Shown here one piece after another: positions 1 to 8,254 of a stretch of DNA of 25,601 bases. Source of the stretch: Patescibacteria group bacterium. Lineage in GTDB: Bacteria > Patescibacteriota > Microgenomatia > UBA10105 > UBA927. The stretch is taken from positions 84,376 to 109,976 of the forward strand of contig DPYI01000025.1 in assembly GCA_003545435.1 (NCBI GenBank), in the 5' to 3' direction. Made by a program: the position numbers and the translations under genes. The notes beneath the pieces are model-generated. The model was given only the letters and a program-made list of their open reading frames with translations, was not told the DNA's origin and did no database searches. The first letter of the stretch is position 1. Every line of letters starts with the position of its first letter.

Positions 1-28
1 AATCGATTGAATTACAGTAAATACCCGT

Positions 29-1075
29 TTAAAATAAATCTTGCAGTAATCTATCGAACTTCTGACAAAAAATACTGGAAGAAAATGCTTCTGATCTTAC
101 TATCGCTTCACGCTGCAGCGTTTTTTGAAGCTTTGCTGAATGAATGATCTTTTCGGTATATTCCAGACATTCTTCTTTTGTATTCCAGAGATATCCATTC
201 TTCCCCTGATCAATTATTTCCGGCTGTCCTCCGGCATTATAGACAAGAGGAATGCATCCTGCGGCCATAGCCTCAACCGTCGTTATGCCGAAATGTTCCA
301 TCAGCTGCGGATTTGTTTCTCCGAATCCAGCTGAATGCCAATAGAGAGTTGCTTTTGCATAGTCATCTCGAAGTGTATCAAATGAAGCGTTGGCCAAAAG
401 CTCAATCGGGAGATTTCTTGTTTTTGCTTTCAGCATCTCAAAATATTTTTGGTCTGATGGGAGCAATCCGCCGATACATTTCAATTTCCAACCTTTTAAC
501 ACACCCTTTTGCATCCCTTCCGAAAAGACATCTATAAGAATCTCCTGCTTCTTTGTTTGGAAAAAAGAGCTAAAGCGGCCGACAGAAAGAATTGATTTTT
601 CTTTTTTTCCAATATGTAATTTTTCAATATCTACCGGCGGATAAATTACTTCTGCATTCTTGCCGACCGAAGGATCGATTGCGTTTTTGGTGAATTTTGA
701 GTTGCAGACAATCTTATGTATTTTATATCGTTTCCAGAAAGGAAAAGAGACTGTCTGAAACGGAACCTGGAAATGAAGAATAGTATAGGTGGCCAAAGAG
801 GACGGTATGCTTCCGTCACTCAAAAAAAATATAAGATCATACTGTGAAGAAGAAAAAATCTTGCTCAAAAAAGGCTCGTTTTGGAAAATATTCGGTACGG
901 TTTGGACGTGTGTTAGATCTATGTGAAACCGTTCCTGAGCTTTATCAATAATCGCAGGATCATTCCAAAAGATAGAGATTGTATGTGCTTTACTCCAGTG
1001 GCCGGCCAGCGTCAATACATACCGTTCCCCGCCGCTTAAACTGTCAAAGTAAGGACTGTAAAAACCTATTTTCAT
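29..1075 (-). CDS. GT4-family glycosyltransferase (ALG11-like)
   Basis: Cytoplasmic retaining glycosyltransferase, 348 aa, GT-B fold, predicted to add a sugar from a nucleotide-sugar donor to a lipid-linked glycan. Seen: an N-terminal strand and glycine-rich turn with SGGER at about residues 14-18 (acceptor side), SVGRF at 164-168 starting the donor domain, and the GT4 E-x7-E signature at E260-E268 in EHFGITTVEAMAAG, followed by AGGQPEII at 281-288. The EHFGI...VEAMAAG.IP wording resembles eukaryotic ALG11 and its bacterial relatives, but donor and acceptor cannot be read from it. The ATG overlaps the stop of the YfhO-like gene by 4 bp (ATGA) and no Shine-Dalgarno is visible, so translation is probably coupled. 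It is the last complete gene of the cluster; only 28 bases lie beyond its stop, without a gene start. Confidence 0.9.
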   Translation of the reverse strand: MKIGFYSPYFDSLSGGERYVLTLAGHWSKAHTISIFWNDPAIIDKAQERFHIDLTHVQTVPNIFQNEPFLSKIFSSSQYDLIFFLSDGSIPSSLATYTILHFQVPFQTVSFPFWKRYKIHKIVCNSKFTKNAIDPSVGKNAEVIYPPVDIEKLHIGKKEKSILSVGRFSSFFQTKKQEILIDVFSEGMQKGVLKGWKLKCIGGLLPSDQKYFEMLKAKTRNLPIELLANASFDTLRDDYAKATLYWHSAGFGETNPQLMEHFGITTVEAMAAGCIPLVYNAGGQPEIIDQGKNGYLWNTKEECLEYTEKIIHSAKLQKTLQREAIVRSEAFSSSIFCQKFDRLLQDLF

Positions 1076-3405
1076 AATGTTGGTTTTTTCTTTTTTTTAT
1101 GTATACCTATCATACTAATCATAATTCCGATTCCCATCAGCATCGCATACATTCCGTACGTGAGCGACGTTGGCCAATAAGAGAATGCAACAGTGTGTTC
1201 TCCTTCCGGTACCGGTACTGCCTGAAAATCATAATCTGCCCGGTATACCAATGCAGGCTTATCATCAACAGTTGCCTTCCACCCCAGATCAAATGTTTCT
1301 GATCGGAATAGTAATTTCGGAACGGAATTTACCACTTTCACTGTCACGCTTGACGGGGTATAACTGATTTCTTTTATAGTCCCCTCTCCGTATCCGGGTT
1401 CAATAACAGGCTTTTTTTCTAATACTAATGTATTTCTTCTGTCAAAATCTTTTTGAAAAAGCGTATCGATGATTTCCTGATCTCCGTTTCTGATGACATA
1501 TGAGGAGGCAAAAAATAATCGCGGAAATACATGTACGTATTCCAATACTTCATAATGTTCATCCCGATACAGGGATTTGAATTCATCATCACCGTATTGC
1601 CAATAGGGAAATGCCCATATGTTTGTCCCGTCACTCATTCTGTGAAGAATGTATTTTACTCCGAGAAGCTGAAGAGCTGGAAGCGCATATCTTCCATTTT
1701 TGTCAAACTGGACTACCGATCGGGATCCGGGGGATACTATGCCGTTTGAAACCGCGTTGATGAATTCGCCATATCTTCCCTGATACATCGCATCATATCC
1801 TTCTATAAGAGGAATATCAAAAAATGAGCCGACTTCATTCCCAATATTTCCAAATACACGATTCATGCTAATTTCCTTTTGTAACCACGTTATTGCTTTT
1901 ACCGGTGGGTAAACAAGATTTTTCGGATCAAACGGCATCCATTTATATGCATATCGGTATGAATCAAAACAGCAAAGGAATATAAGGACAACCGATGCAA
2001 TAGGGATACTGTTCCATCGTTGTATAAATCCGAACACTATCACTCCGCATACAGCAATAGTCAAAGCAGTCGGTAAAAGAATATTTCTTTTAGCAATCAA
2101 TATCTGTTCCGGAGGCAATGGCTTCAGCACATACAATACGATCCATACGGCACACAAAAATAATCCTAATCCGACGACAAACGTAATTTTATTTTTCCGG
2201 TCATGCTTCTTCCAATCAAGGATAAGCTGGTCAAAACCAAAAGCAGCCAGTACACAAAGGGTAAAACTGGAAATAATGATAATCCGGGATGCAGCGCTTG
2301 TAGAAAGAACAGGAATTTTCAACTGAAATAGTGCTATGGACAGAGGAGATGCGTAGGCTAATAAGAATGAAGTGAAAAAAATGACGATAAAAAATTTTTT
2401 CTCGATGTGTTTTGAAAAAAAGACTGCATAGAAAGACAGTACAAGTGGTATCACTCCAACGTACCCTGCCCATTCCGCATAATGTCCAAACCAATCATTA
2501 CGGGTTACGGGATTTCCATAAAAATCCGGAGAGAAAAAAGTCAGGATGTACTGCCATGGAATAACTTCCTTAACCTGAGTTTGGATTGCTCGAACTGAGG
2601 AAATGTATGCATCATATGTAAGAAAAAGCTGCGGAGCTGATACAAGAAGTCCGACACAGAGCATCATACAAAGCAGTATTCCCTGTTTTCTTTTTCCGGA
2701 TTGAATCGTTTCAAAAAGAAGATAACACAGAGAAGCAACAAATACATACACGCTTATTTGAAAATGTCCGGAAAAAAATGAACATGCAATTCCCAAAGCG
2801 CCAATGCTAAATGCTCCTGGTGATTCTGTTTTTACATACCGCCGAATGCTCCATAAAATTAAGGGTAAAAATAATACTGCAAACCCAAGCGTTCCGTACG
2901 CCATCCACGTGACTAGAAAACCGGAAAACATAAATCCGACTGATCCGATGGTAGAAGATGCTTGTGAACATCTAAGCTCACGCAAAAACAAAAGCATGAA
3001 TAAACCGGCAAGCAATGGCTGCAAAAGAATGAGAATACTCCATGCATCGATGAACGGCAGGAGATAAAATAATATGTTAAACGGATTAAATACAGCTGAC
3101 TGATAATTCCCGGCATGCATCGTTCCGGAAAAACTGTATGGATTCCATAGAGGAATTTCGCCTTTTTTCCATGTCTCTATAGTAAATTTTTTCCATGGAT
3201 AAATTTGAGTAATGACATCCGGCATGGCATTATTCTTTACTGCCATTCCATATGAAGCGTTCCATGGGGGAAAAAAGGAAACTAAATATTTTGATGGAAA
3301 CGGAACAAGCCCCTTGAAAAAGTAAGAAAAACTGAAAAATAACCATAAGGCGAGTATGACAATAATCGGCCATGTTTTATTTATGAAACGTTTCATGCTA
3401 TCCAT
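1072..3405 (-). CDS. YfhO-like multi-spanning membrane protein (putative GT-C glycosyltransferase)
   Basis: Large membrane protein, 777 aa from the chosen start. The first helix follows a basic N-terminus (MKRFINK). An outward loop has the YfhO-type wording IPLWNPYSFSGT and a Phe/Asn-Pro-rich stretch, then about a dozen hydrophobic helices, and a large soluble C-terminal part before a last helix and a Lys-rich tail. Known for the family: Bacillus YfhO works with CsbB (GT2) and GtcA (GtrA-type flippase) to put a sugar on lipoteichoic acid from a lipid-phosphate donor. A similar outward-facing transferase role is inferred here. The C-terminal module (DLGWKATVDDKPA, then VPEGEHTVAFSY) recurs in the two PTPS-related proteins of this cluster. 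Start is uncertain: GTG 3447, ATG 3426, ATG 3405 and ATG 3396 are in frame, none with a good Shine-Dalgarno. The upstream ones lie in or beside a hairpin, so a later ATG is preferred. Confidence 0.85.
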   Translation of the reverse strand: MDSMKRFINKTWPIIVILALWLFFSFSYFFKGLVPFPSKYLVSFFPPWNASYGMAVKNNAMPDVITQIYPWKKFTIETWKKGEIPLWNPYSFSGTMHAGNYQSAVFNPFNILFYLLPFIDAWSILILLQPLLAGLFMLLFLRELRCSQASSTIGSVGFMFSGFLVTWMAYGTLGFAVLFLPLILWSIRRYVKTESPGAFSIGALGIACSFFSGHFQISVYVFVASLCYLLFETIQSGKRKQGILLCMMLCVGLLVSAPQLFLTYDAYISSVRAIQTQVKEVIPWQYILTFFSPDFYGNPVTRNDWFGHYAEWAGYVGVIPLVLSFYAVFFSKHIEKKFFIVIFFTSFLLAYASPLSIALFQLKIPVLSTSAASRIIIISSFTLCVLAAFGFDQLILDWKKHDRKNKITFVVGLGLFLCAVWIVLYVLKPLPPEQILIAKRNILLPTALTIAVCGVIVFGFIQRWNSIPIASVVLIFLCCFDSYRYAYKWMPFDPKNLVYPPVKAITWLQKEISMNRVFGNIGNEVGSFFDIPLIEGYDAMYQGRYGEFINAVSNGIVSPGSRSVVQFDKNGRYALPALQLLGVKYILHRMSDGTNIWAFPYWQYGDDEFKSLYRDEHYEVLEYVHVFPRLFFASSYVIRNGDQEIIDTLFQKDFDRRNTLVLEKKPVIEPGYGEGTIKEISYTPSSVTVKVVNSVPKLLFRSETFDLGWKATVDDKPALVYRADYDFQAVPVPEGEHTVAFSYWPTSLTYGMYAMLMGIGIMISMIGIHKKKKKPTL

Positions 3406-3438
3406 ACACGGTATTGATGAGCACATAATTAAGAACGT

Positions 3439-3497
3439 GATGAGCACATGAAAATAGTCTCACGTGCTAATCAAGTGTTTTTTTTCACGTGCTCATC
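3439..3497 (-). other. 16-bp stem hairpin between GT2 and YfhO-like genes
   Basis: Arms at 3439-3454 and 3482-3497 pair over 16 positions in the minus-strand transcript with a single G-U wobble and a 27-nt loop. The upstream arm encodes the last residues of the preceding GT2 gene (DEHVKK). The downstream arm covers the GTG candidate start of the YfhO-like gene. The core GATGAGCAC/GTGCTCATC word occurs again as a direct copy at 3416-3424 and as a near copy (CACGTGCTAATC) at 3461-3472. No U-run follows the stem, so it is not a standard intrinsic terminator. An mRNA processing, stabilising or attenuation role is possible. Confidence 0.6.
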
Positions 3498-4250
3498 TCT
3501 CTGCAGTTCCCACAGCTTTGCGTAGGTGATAAACATGGAAAATGCCTGATACAGGCTTTCAATCCAGCCGACCGTCCCCATACGCCATCCGCCTTCTCTC
3601 ATAAATGATTGAAAAAAACCGGTCATCATGACGCGGATAAGTCTCCACCACGCTATGTTTGCGTGATGAGCATTAAACCTGAGTTGTGCTTCAAAGTCAG
3701 ACCATTCATTTGTCTTTGCAACCATTTCTTCAAGAGTTCTATGAGTATTATGTATCAGCGGGTTTGTTAATACCCCCATTTTTCCATCAATAATTGCGGT
3801 CTCGTGCAATTTTCCTTTCCATCGAATAAGCTTGTCTTTCACAAACAACCGCTGCATCTTGTCCTGTACAGGCCATTTATACCCAAGGTAATAATTTTGA
3901 CGGCGCAGATAATACCCATTCACGTTATCGGACTGAGGATGAGGGTCAATAGTTTGAAAAATTTCTTTCTCAAGATCTTTGGTTATAATTTCATCCGCGT
4001 CAACATACAGAATCCATATTCCTTTCGATTTATCTTTCCCGAAGTTGCGGAGAGCAGAAAAATCAGTTTCTGTAAATCGCTCAATCGAGGTGTTGTATCT
4101 TTTTGCAATATCAGTGGTTTTATCCGTTGATCCGTTATCAACAATAATAATTTCGTCACAAAACCCGAGGCTCTCAAGGCATTTTGCTATCCGGGTTTCC
4201 TCGTTTTTTGTAATCACAACAGCGGATAAGAGTATAGATTTATTATTCAT
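3471..4250 (-). CDS. GT2 glycosyltransferase, WaaE/KdtX-like
   Basis: Cytoplasmic, membrane-associated inverting glycosyltransferase, 259 aa, GT-A fold. Seen: VVITKNEE at 11-18, VDNGST at 37-42 for nucleotide binding, and DADE at 84-87 as the metal-binding DxD. The C-terminal stretch after about residue 200 is hydrophobic/amphipathic (SLYQAFSMFITYAKLWEL), as in the WaaE/beta-1,4-glucosyltransferase-like subgroup, and probably sits on the membrane. It is a paralogue of the gene at 5148-6059, which has the same layout and a matching C-terminal motif. The ATG overlaps the end of the next upstream GT2 gene by 8 bp, with no clear Shine-Dalgarno. The last codons form one arm of a hairpin. Sugar specificity is unknown. 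Confidence 0.9.
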   Translation of the reverse strand: MNNKSILLSAVVITKNEETRIAKCLESLGFCDEIIIVDNGSTDKTTDIAKRYNTSIERFTETDFSALRNFGKDKSKGIWILYVDADEIITKDLEKEIFQTIDPHPQSDNVNGYYLRRQNYYLGYKWPVQDKMQRLFVKDKLIRWKGKLHETAIIDGKMGVLTNPLIHNTHRTLEEMVAKTNEWSDFEAQLRFNAHHANIAWWRLIRVMMTGFFQSFMREGGWRMGTVGWIESLYQAFSMFITYAKLWELQRDEHVKKNT

Positions 4251-5151
4251 GATATTGACCCATATTGCCTTTTAAAAAATCAAAGACCGCACGTTTTTTA
4301 ATAGAAGCCCCGCGCGTAAAAATTCGAATCCCTTCTCTTAAGAGAGCAAATTTTGTTCTTAATGGTGCATATTTCATCCCGATTTTCAAACGGTTTCTTG
4401 TTTGATAATATTCATGCAGACTACTCCCCGACCCTCCCGATGAAGATGCATTTTTGTGCCAAACAATTGAAGCGGGATTGTACACAGTTTTAAATCCAGC
4501 TTGTTGAATGCGAAGAGAAAGGTCTAAATCTTCCATATACATAAAATAAGATTCATCAAGAAATCCTATGCTTTTCAATATATCCAAACGTGTAAAAAAA
4601 GAACATCCGGTAATAAAATCAGATTCCGCTTCACTGTCGTATTGACCCTGATCAACCTCATTTACACCCCGATGGGATGCAAGCATGTTTTTCCAGTCAA
4701 TACTACCTCCGGCATACCATAAAACATGCCCAAGATCCTTTTGTTGATACCTGTTTTTATGAAACTCAAGCCCTCTATAAAAGTAAATTTTAGATCCTAC
4801 GGCTCCAACTGTTGTATCTTGAAAAGAAGACAATGCAGAAAGAACATTCGAATCAACTACAGTATCATTGTTCAAGAACCATATATATTCTGCCTTTTTT
4901 TCTTCTGCATAAGAAATCCCAATATTATTTCCTCCTGAAAATCCGAGATTTTTCCCGGTATCAATACAATGTACCCAGGAAAATTTATTCTTTATCTCTT
5001 TGATAGAACCATCAGTTGAACCGTTATCAACTACAACTACCGATAATGACGGATAATCTTTATATACTGCTACTAACGAAGACAGACACTCGAGAGTATC
5101 AGCTTTCCCATTCCAATTGAGAATAATTGCATACACCGAAGAAAACTTCAT
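4243..5151 (-). CDS. GT2 glycosyltransferase, rhamnosyltransferase-like
   Basis: Cytoplasmic GT-A fold transferase, 302 aa. Seen: AIILNWNG at 8-15, VDNGSTDGS at 41-49, GFSGGNNIG at 70-78, and FLNNDT at 92-97 taking the DxD position (NND, common in this subgroup). FITGCSFF at 179-186 and MEDLDLSLR at 206-214 carry the acidic pair expected for the catalytic base region. This layout is typical of rhamnosyltransferase-type GT2 enzymes (RfbF/WbbL-like). A complete dTDP-rhamnose pathway lies in the same cluster, so transfer of rhamnose is plausible but inferred. The ATG overlaps the stop of the upstream GT2 gene by 4 bp. The nearest purine-rich stretch, AGGAGACGG, is rather far upstream, so coupling is likely. 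Confidence 0.9.
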   Translation of the reverse strand: MKFSSVYAIILNWNGKADTLECLSSLVAVYKDYPSLSVVVVDNGSTDGSIKEIKNKFSWVHCIDTGKNLGFSGGNNIGISYAEEKKAEYIWFLNNDTVVDSNVLSALSSFQDTTVGAVGSKIYFYRGLEFHKNRYQQKDLGHVLWYAGGSIDWKNMLASHRGVNEVDQGQYDSEAESDFITGCSFFTRLDILKSIGFLDESYFMYMEDLDLSLRIQQAGFKTVYNPASIVWHKNASSSGGSGSSLHEYYQTRNRLKIGMKYAPLRTKFALLREGIRIFTRGASIKKRAVFDFLKGNMGQYHE

Positions 5152-6059
5152 AGAGATAACCGTCTCCTAATTTTTAGTATGAGTTTGTCCAAAATCCCTG
5201 GCGATTCCTTTATCCGAGATGTAATCATCCAATAAGAAAATTCTTTTCCTGCTCTTTTGAATTCATGCAGGACTATTGGCAATCCCATTGATTCTTGAGG
5301 AAATTGTTCCATCTCCCACAGCTTCGTAAATACGACAAATGAATAAAATGCTTGAAAAAGGGATAATACTAAACCGTGAAGGCCGTTTTTATACCCACTT
5401 TCCGCAAAATACGTTTTCATAAAATCAGATAAAGGAAATCGAATGGCATCAAACCAGGAGAGTTGATACTGGGCTTCTCTTAGTGCTATAGATTCACTTG
5501 TCGTGCATCGCTCAAGCTTGGTAAGATATTGAGAAACTGAATCATAATTATGATGAATATAGGGATGCGTAAGTTCTCCCATTTCACCGTCTACTTCAAT
5601 ATTTTCATGTATGTGTTTACACATGAATTTACCGCTCCTATTTTGAAATAACCGTAATTTCTTATCCGGCCACCAGAAACCATGTTGAATCCACTTACCG
5701 AATATTATATTTTTTCTTGGAATCCAATATCCTTTTTTTGCTTGAGATACCTCTAATTCCAAAATGCGTTGAATTTCATCTTTTAGTTCCTCAGTCACTT
5801 CCTCATCAGCGTCAAGATTTAATATCCAGTCTCCTGTTGCTTTTTCAAATCCATAATTTTTGTTGATATTGAGCATCAAATTGTTCTCTCTTTTGTAAAC
5901 AGCTGCTTTCAATGATTTGGCGATCTTTGCTGTCTGATCCGTTGATGAGTTATCTATCACGATAATTTCATCTGCCAAATGAGCTACTGAGGATAGACAC
6001 GTCCCTAATTTTTTTTCCTCGTTATATGCAGAAATGACAACGGAGAGCGTATGTTTCAT
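5148..6059 (-). CDS. GT2 glycosyltransferase, WaaE/KdtX-like
   Basis: Second WaaE-type GT2 enzyme, 303 aa. Seen: VVISAYNEE at 7-15, IDNSSTDQT at 35-43, and LNLDADEEV at 80-88 with the metal-binding DAD. The C-terminal half has SLFQAFYSFVVFTKLWEM, corresponding to SLYQAFSMFITYAKLWEL in the paralogue at 3471-4250, then a basic tail that may bind the membrane surface. It probably adds one sugar to a lipid-linked acceptor on the cytoplasmic face; donor unknown. It begins 2 bases after the flippase gene's stop and has a good ribosome binding site (AGAGGA, 7 bases before the ATG), unlike most genes here. Its stop overlaps the next GT2 start. Confidence 0.9.
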   Translation of the reverse strand: MKHTLSVVISAYNEEKKLGTCLSSVAHLADEIIVIDNSSTDQTAKIAKSLKAAVYKRENNLMLNINKNYGFEKATGDWILNLDADEEVTEELKDEIQRILELEVSQAKKGYWIPRKNIIFGKWIQHGFWWPDKKLRLFQNRSGKFMCKHIHENIEVDGEMGELTHPYIHHNYDSVSQYLTKLERCTTSESIALREAQYQLSWFDAIRFPLSDFMKTYFAESGYKNGLHGLVLSLFQAFYSFVVFTKLWEMEQFPQESMGLPIVLHEFKRAGKEFSYWMITSRIKESPGILDKLILKIRRRLSL

Positions 6060-6061
6060 AG

Positions 6062-7507
6062 TTATTTCCTCTTAAAAAAAGAAAAAACTGAAAGAATCCT
6101 CTTTTTCTCAAAAAACCACACTATACCTATATAAAGTATAACACCGATGAACCCTACAATGACCATTCTGGCAGGTTCATAGGGTTTTGGTCCCCGTAAA
6201 AAGAAATATACACACCCTTGGGCAACGGAAGCCGCAATCGGAATCCGGACGCTTTGAATAAAAGAAAAAGGGCTTACTTTTTTTACCAGAGCTACCACGA
6301 TGAAAATTGACAGCGAAAGAACGGTTTGAGCAAGAGCAACACCGGTAAATCCCACAAGCGGAATAAACGCGAGAGTTAAAACCCATGTCGCGACGGTCCA
6401 AAATACCATCAAAAACAGAGTAATTTTAATTTTTCCGACTGCGTTAAGAGCGTTAGTCAAAGGTGTGGAAAACGAAGCAACCAACGATGTTATGACAAAA
6501 AGATAAAATGAAAATAATGCAGGATACCACTTACTATACTTTGGAATGAATGATACTGCCGGTTCAATAAAGAAAAGAAGCCCCACGGAAATTGGAATAA
6601 TGGTAGCAGCGAGTCCGAATAATGTTTTTTCAATAGCTTTTCCTAAGAAAGCTTTGTCATGTTGAAGCCGGGAAAATGTCGGAAACGTTACCCTGATAAC
6701 GCTGTCCATAATAAGCCGCAATGGAACTTCAGCCCATTTTTTTGCCCATCCGATATACCCGACCTCCGTAAAACTTAAAATCCTGCCCAAAAATATGGTC
6801 ATAAGATCATCTTTCACAAGAGCCAGTATGGAATTAAGCTGAAAAGGAATACCGAATCGAAGCAGTTTCTTCGCAGCAGGCAGAGAAAATCCAATAGATA
6901 TTTTCCACGGTGCGATACCATACAATACCAATAGACCGGCTATTGCCCGTACAAGAACCGCATACGAAAAACTTGCAATACCAAACCCTTGCCAGGCCAA
7001 CGCAACCGATACACTATAGAATCCGATCGTTTCAACAATTTGGGGAATAACCAATTTATTAAAATCAAGCTTCCGTTCCAAAAGAACCGATGGGATTGTT
7101 TTAAGGGAAGAAAGAAAAAATGAAGCAATAAGACTCCTCAGAAGCCATACGCCGCTTTCATCCAATGAATAAAACTCTCCTATGGAATGCGATAAAAAAA
7201 ACATAACGAGACAGAGCGTAAGAACTAATCCCTGCTGAATCGTAAACGTTGTCCTAAGGTCAGAGTCGGTAAGTATTTCTTTTTTCTGAATAAGAGCAGC
7301 AGCCAATCCGATATCCGAAAAATATGAAAGAAATGAGATGCAGGCAGACACTACATAAAAAACACCGAAAACAGCTGGGCTTAAAAATATTGTTAAAAGA
7401 AATGTGGCGCTAAACGCGACTATCTGAATAAAAAACGTTCTCCCGGTCAGAGCTACAATTCCTTTTACTGCTTTTTCTCTGATAGTGGCAACATCAATTT
7501 CCTGCAT
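6062..7507 (-). CDS. Wzx-type polysaccharide/oligosaccharide flippase
   Basis: Multi-spanning membrane protein, 481 aa from the chosen start, about 12-14 hydrophobic helices across the whole length. Family: polysaccharide biosynthesis flippases of the MOP/PST superfamily, which move undecaprenyl-linked glycans across the membrane. Typical wording is seen near the N-terminus (TGRTFFIQIVAF, then LSPAVFGVFYVV, FSDIGLAAALIQ and LTDSDLRTTFTIQQG), with the family's usual length. It is the only flippase of this type in the window and sits between an ALG5-like GT2 and three cytoplasmic GT2 genes, so it is the probable exporter of the glycan made by the cluster. Start: ATG at 7507 is preferred over an in-frame TTG at 7522; neither has a Shine-Dalgarno. 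Confidence 0.9.
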   Translation of the reverse strand: MQEIDVATIREKAVKGIVALTGRTFFIQIVAFSATFLLTIFLSPAVFGVFYVVSACISFLSYFSDIGLAAALIQKKEILTDSDLRTTFTIQQGLVLTLCLVMFFLSHSIGEFYSLDESGVWLLRSLIASFFLSSLKTIPSVLLERKLDFNKLVIPQIVETIGFYSVSVALAWQGFGIASFSYAVLVRAIAGLLVLYGIAPWKISIGFSLPAAKKLLRFGIPFQLNSILALVKDDLMTIFLGRILSFTEVGYIGWAKKWAEVPLRLIMDSVIRVTFPTFSRLQHDKAFLGKAIEKTLFGLAATIIPISVGLLFFIEPAVSFIPKYSKWYPALFSFYLFVITSLVASFSTPLTNALNAVGKIKITLFLMVFWTVATWVLTLAFIPLVGFTGVALAQTVLSLSIFIVVALVKKVSPFSFIQSVRIPIAASVAQGCVYFFLRGPKPYEPARMVIVGFIGVILYIGIVWFFEKKRILSVFSFFKRK

Positions 7508-7528
7508 ATGAAGAGAAACCAAAAATTA

Positions 7529-8254
7529 CTATCTCTTCCAAGGCCGGGTGAAAAAAAGGCGTTTCAAACCTTCTAAATCTCCCTGTGCGGTTTTTAGAAC
7601 GCGTACGGTTGATCCGGGGTTATCTACCCATGTTACCGGTTCTTCATAGATCCTCAAGTGAGATTTTTCTGCAAAAATGAGAAGTTCCGTGTCAAAAAAC
7701 CACGCATTGTCTTGTATATGAGGAATAATAGTTCTCACAACATCTTTGGTCACTGCCTTAAATCCGCACTGCGCGTCAGTAAATCTCACCCAAAAAAATA
7801 ATTTTATGAGTGCGATATATCCTTTAGAAGTAATCGTTCTTAAAAAACTCCGGCCGTACACGCGGGATCCGGCTGCATTTCGAGTGCCTATCGCTATATC
7901 ATAGCCCCGTTCTAAAGACTGAATAAGCGGCGGAAAATGCCGAAGATCCGTGGATAAATCAACATCCATGTATGCCATAAGGTCCGCCTTGCTTTTGGAC
8001 CAAGCGAATTTTACCGCTCTCCCTCTTCCTTTTTTGTCTAAATGGAGAGAGTGCACACGGGCGTGTTTCTTTGTCAGCGTATTGGCGATCTCAAGCGTTC
8101 TATCCGTAGAAGCATTATCCGCTATTACAATTTCCCAATCAAAAGAATCAATGTGGGTTTTGCAGTATCCCACAAGTGTTTCTATGCGCTCCGACAGCTC
8201 AATTTCTTCATTATATACGGGTATGACGATAGTTACGGATGTTTTTCTTCCCAT
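7529..8254 (-). CDS. Dolichyl/polyprenyl-phosphate glucosyltransferase-like GT2 (ALG5/DPG synthase type)
   Basis: GT2 enzyme, 241 aa, expected to transfer a sugar from a nucleotide donor to polyprenyl phosphate on the cytoplasmic face, giving a donor for GT-C enzymes. Seen: VTIVIPVYNEE at 7-17, IADNASTDRT at 44-53, KKGRGRAVK at 74-82 and YMDVDLSTDL at 95-104 with DVD as metal ligand. IGTRN (122-126), FTDAQCGFKA and FDTELL further on are family signatures of dolichyl-P-glucose synthases. No membrane helix follows, in contrast to the Dpm-GtrA fusion. The chosen ATG overlaps the end of the preceding PTPS-related gene by 44 bp. An in-frame TTG at 8278 would lengthen this to 68 bp. The overlap suggests coupled expression with that GT-C-like protein. 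The sugar cannot be assigned. Confidence 0.88.
   Translation of the reverse strand: MGRKTSVTIVIPVYNEEIELSERIETLVGYCKTHIDSFDWEIVIADNASTDRTLEIANTLTKKHARVHSLHLDKKGRGRAVKFAWSKSKADLMAYMDVDLSTDLRHFPPLIQSLERGYDIAIGTRNAAGSRVYGRSFLRTITSKGYIALIKLFFWVRFTDAQCGFKAVTKDVVRTIIPHIQDNAWFFDTELLIFAEKSHLRIYEEPVTWVDNPGSTVRVLKTAQGDLEGLKRLFFTRPWKR

Noticed and set aside
3439..3497. Intrinsic terminator
   Set aside because: The stem is long, but no U-rich tract follows it on the minus strand and coding continues immediately.
3415..3497. CRISPR-like repeats
   Set aside because: The repeated word is 9-12 bases, occurs in both orientations with unequal spacing and overlaps coding ends; there are no cas genes.
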